41,551 nt of DNA from Cupriavidus yeoncheonensis (GTDB lineage Bacteria > Pseudomonadota > Gammaproteobacteria > Burkholderiales > Burkholderiaceae), in contig NZ_CAJPUY010000039.1 in the NCBI RefSeq assembly GCF_905397275.1, forward strand, positions 1-41,551, given 5' to 3'. The position numbers and the translations under genes were made by a program. The notes under the pieces are model-generated. The model was given only the letters and a program-made list of their open reading frames with translations, was not told the DNA's origin and searched no databases. Numbering within the stretch: the stretch's first letter is position 1; every line of letters begins with the position of its first letter. Positions 41,457-41,551 of this stretch are shown in pieces.

Positions 41457-41551
41457 TTAGACAGCATGAGCGATGGGATCGACGTGGCACCCAAGGTCGG
41501 CGAGACGTTTGAGCAGGCGTCGAATTGTTTTCTCGGCATGATGGCGGTCGA
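41457..41551 (-). mobile_element. Insertion sequence end with transposase C-terminus, cut by the window edge
   Basis: The minus strand encodes 31 codons ending with TAA at 41457-41459. The tail reads His-His-Ala-Glu-Lys-Thr-Ile-Arg-Arg-Leu-Leu-Lys-Arg-Leu-Ala-Asp-Leu-Gly-Cys and ends HVDPIAHAV. A basic amphipathic helix followed by a short LGxxV strand is typical of transposase C-termini, but the family is not clear. The stop codon is only about 7 bases from the fliD junction, so the element border is near 41450. It explains the loss of the fliD start. Confidence 0.7.

Noticed and set aside
1..41551. CRISPR arrays, tRNA or rRNA genes
   Set aside because: No regularly spaced repeats, no cloverleaf-like stretch and no rRNA signature were noticed on reading both strands.

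Overview
The window is high-GC DNA from a betaproteobacterium of the Burkholderiaceae, most likely Cupriavidus or a close Ralstonia-like relative. The signs are a catA-benABCD block beside catR and catB, three Bug/TctC-type solute-binding proteins without transporter partners, many LysR regulators, a PsiF-repeat protein, DUF2917 and YceH. No rRNA, tRNA or CRISPR array was seen. Genus is inferred from gene content only.

Region 1 (1-6168) is benzoate and catechol catabolism. It holds the 5' end of catB and catR on the minus strand, then divergent catA and benABCD. BenABC oxidises benzoate to the cis-diol, BenD re-aromatises it to catechol, CatA opens the ring to cis,cis-muconate and CatB takes muconate onward. 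Exact ATAC-N7-GTAT sites, the CatM/BenM/CatR recognition pattern, lie before catB and over the catR start, with a weaker second site at the catA promoter. A hairpin terminator closes the block.

Region 2 (6183-8704) is sparse: a PsiF-repeat protein, a cold-shock protein, two small unrecognised genes and gaps with hairpins. Region 3 (8705-11827) has an iron-type alcohol dehydrogenase or maleylacetate-reductase-like enzyme, a LysR regulator and a Bug protein.

Region 4 (12132-16931) has an MHS-type transporter divergent from a MarR-GNAT fusion that overlaps a DadA-like FAD oxidoreductase. Between them is a perfect 18-bp inverted repeat built around a good sigma-70 promoter. An MDR-family dehydrogenase converges on this group.

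Region 5 (17298-30314) is the most unusual part. A minus-strand operon encodes a BKACE (DUF849) beta-keto acid cleavage enzyme, an SDR, a double carboxymuconolactone-decarboxylase-like protein and an ACS-type transporter; a porin follows with its own promoter. The BKACE and porin promoters share one 62-bp layout: two CGTCA half-sites 21 bp apart, then a fixed distance to matching -35 and -10 boxes. An AraC-type regulator starts divergently beside the BKACE copy. Next come a Bug protein, a GbpR/PcaQ-like LysR and a plus-strand operon of a TauD-like dioxygenase, an SDR, a Bug protein and a second SDR that is a clear paralogue of the one in the BKACE operon. I infer one two-part catabolic island for an unidentified organic acid that ends in beta-keto acid cleavage.

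Region 6 (30517-41551) is mostly housekeeping and redox: a DsbA-like protein, a LysR divergent from DUF2917 plus enoyl-CoA hydratase, a peroxiredoxin-glutaredoxin hybrid with a dihydrolipoamide-dehydrogenase-like flavoprotein, an exported M20 peptidase, a cyclic-nucleotide-domain thioredoxin-reductase-like protein without the redox CxxC, and YceH. The window ends in a fliD gene whose 5' end has been replaced by the end of an insertion sequence.
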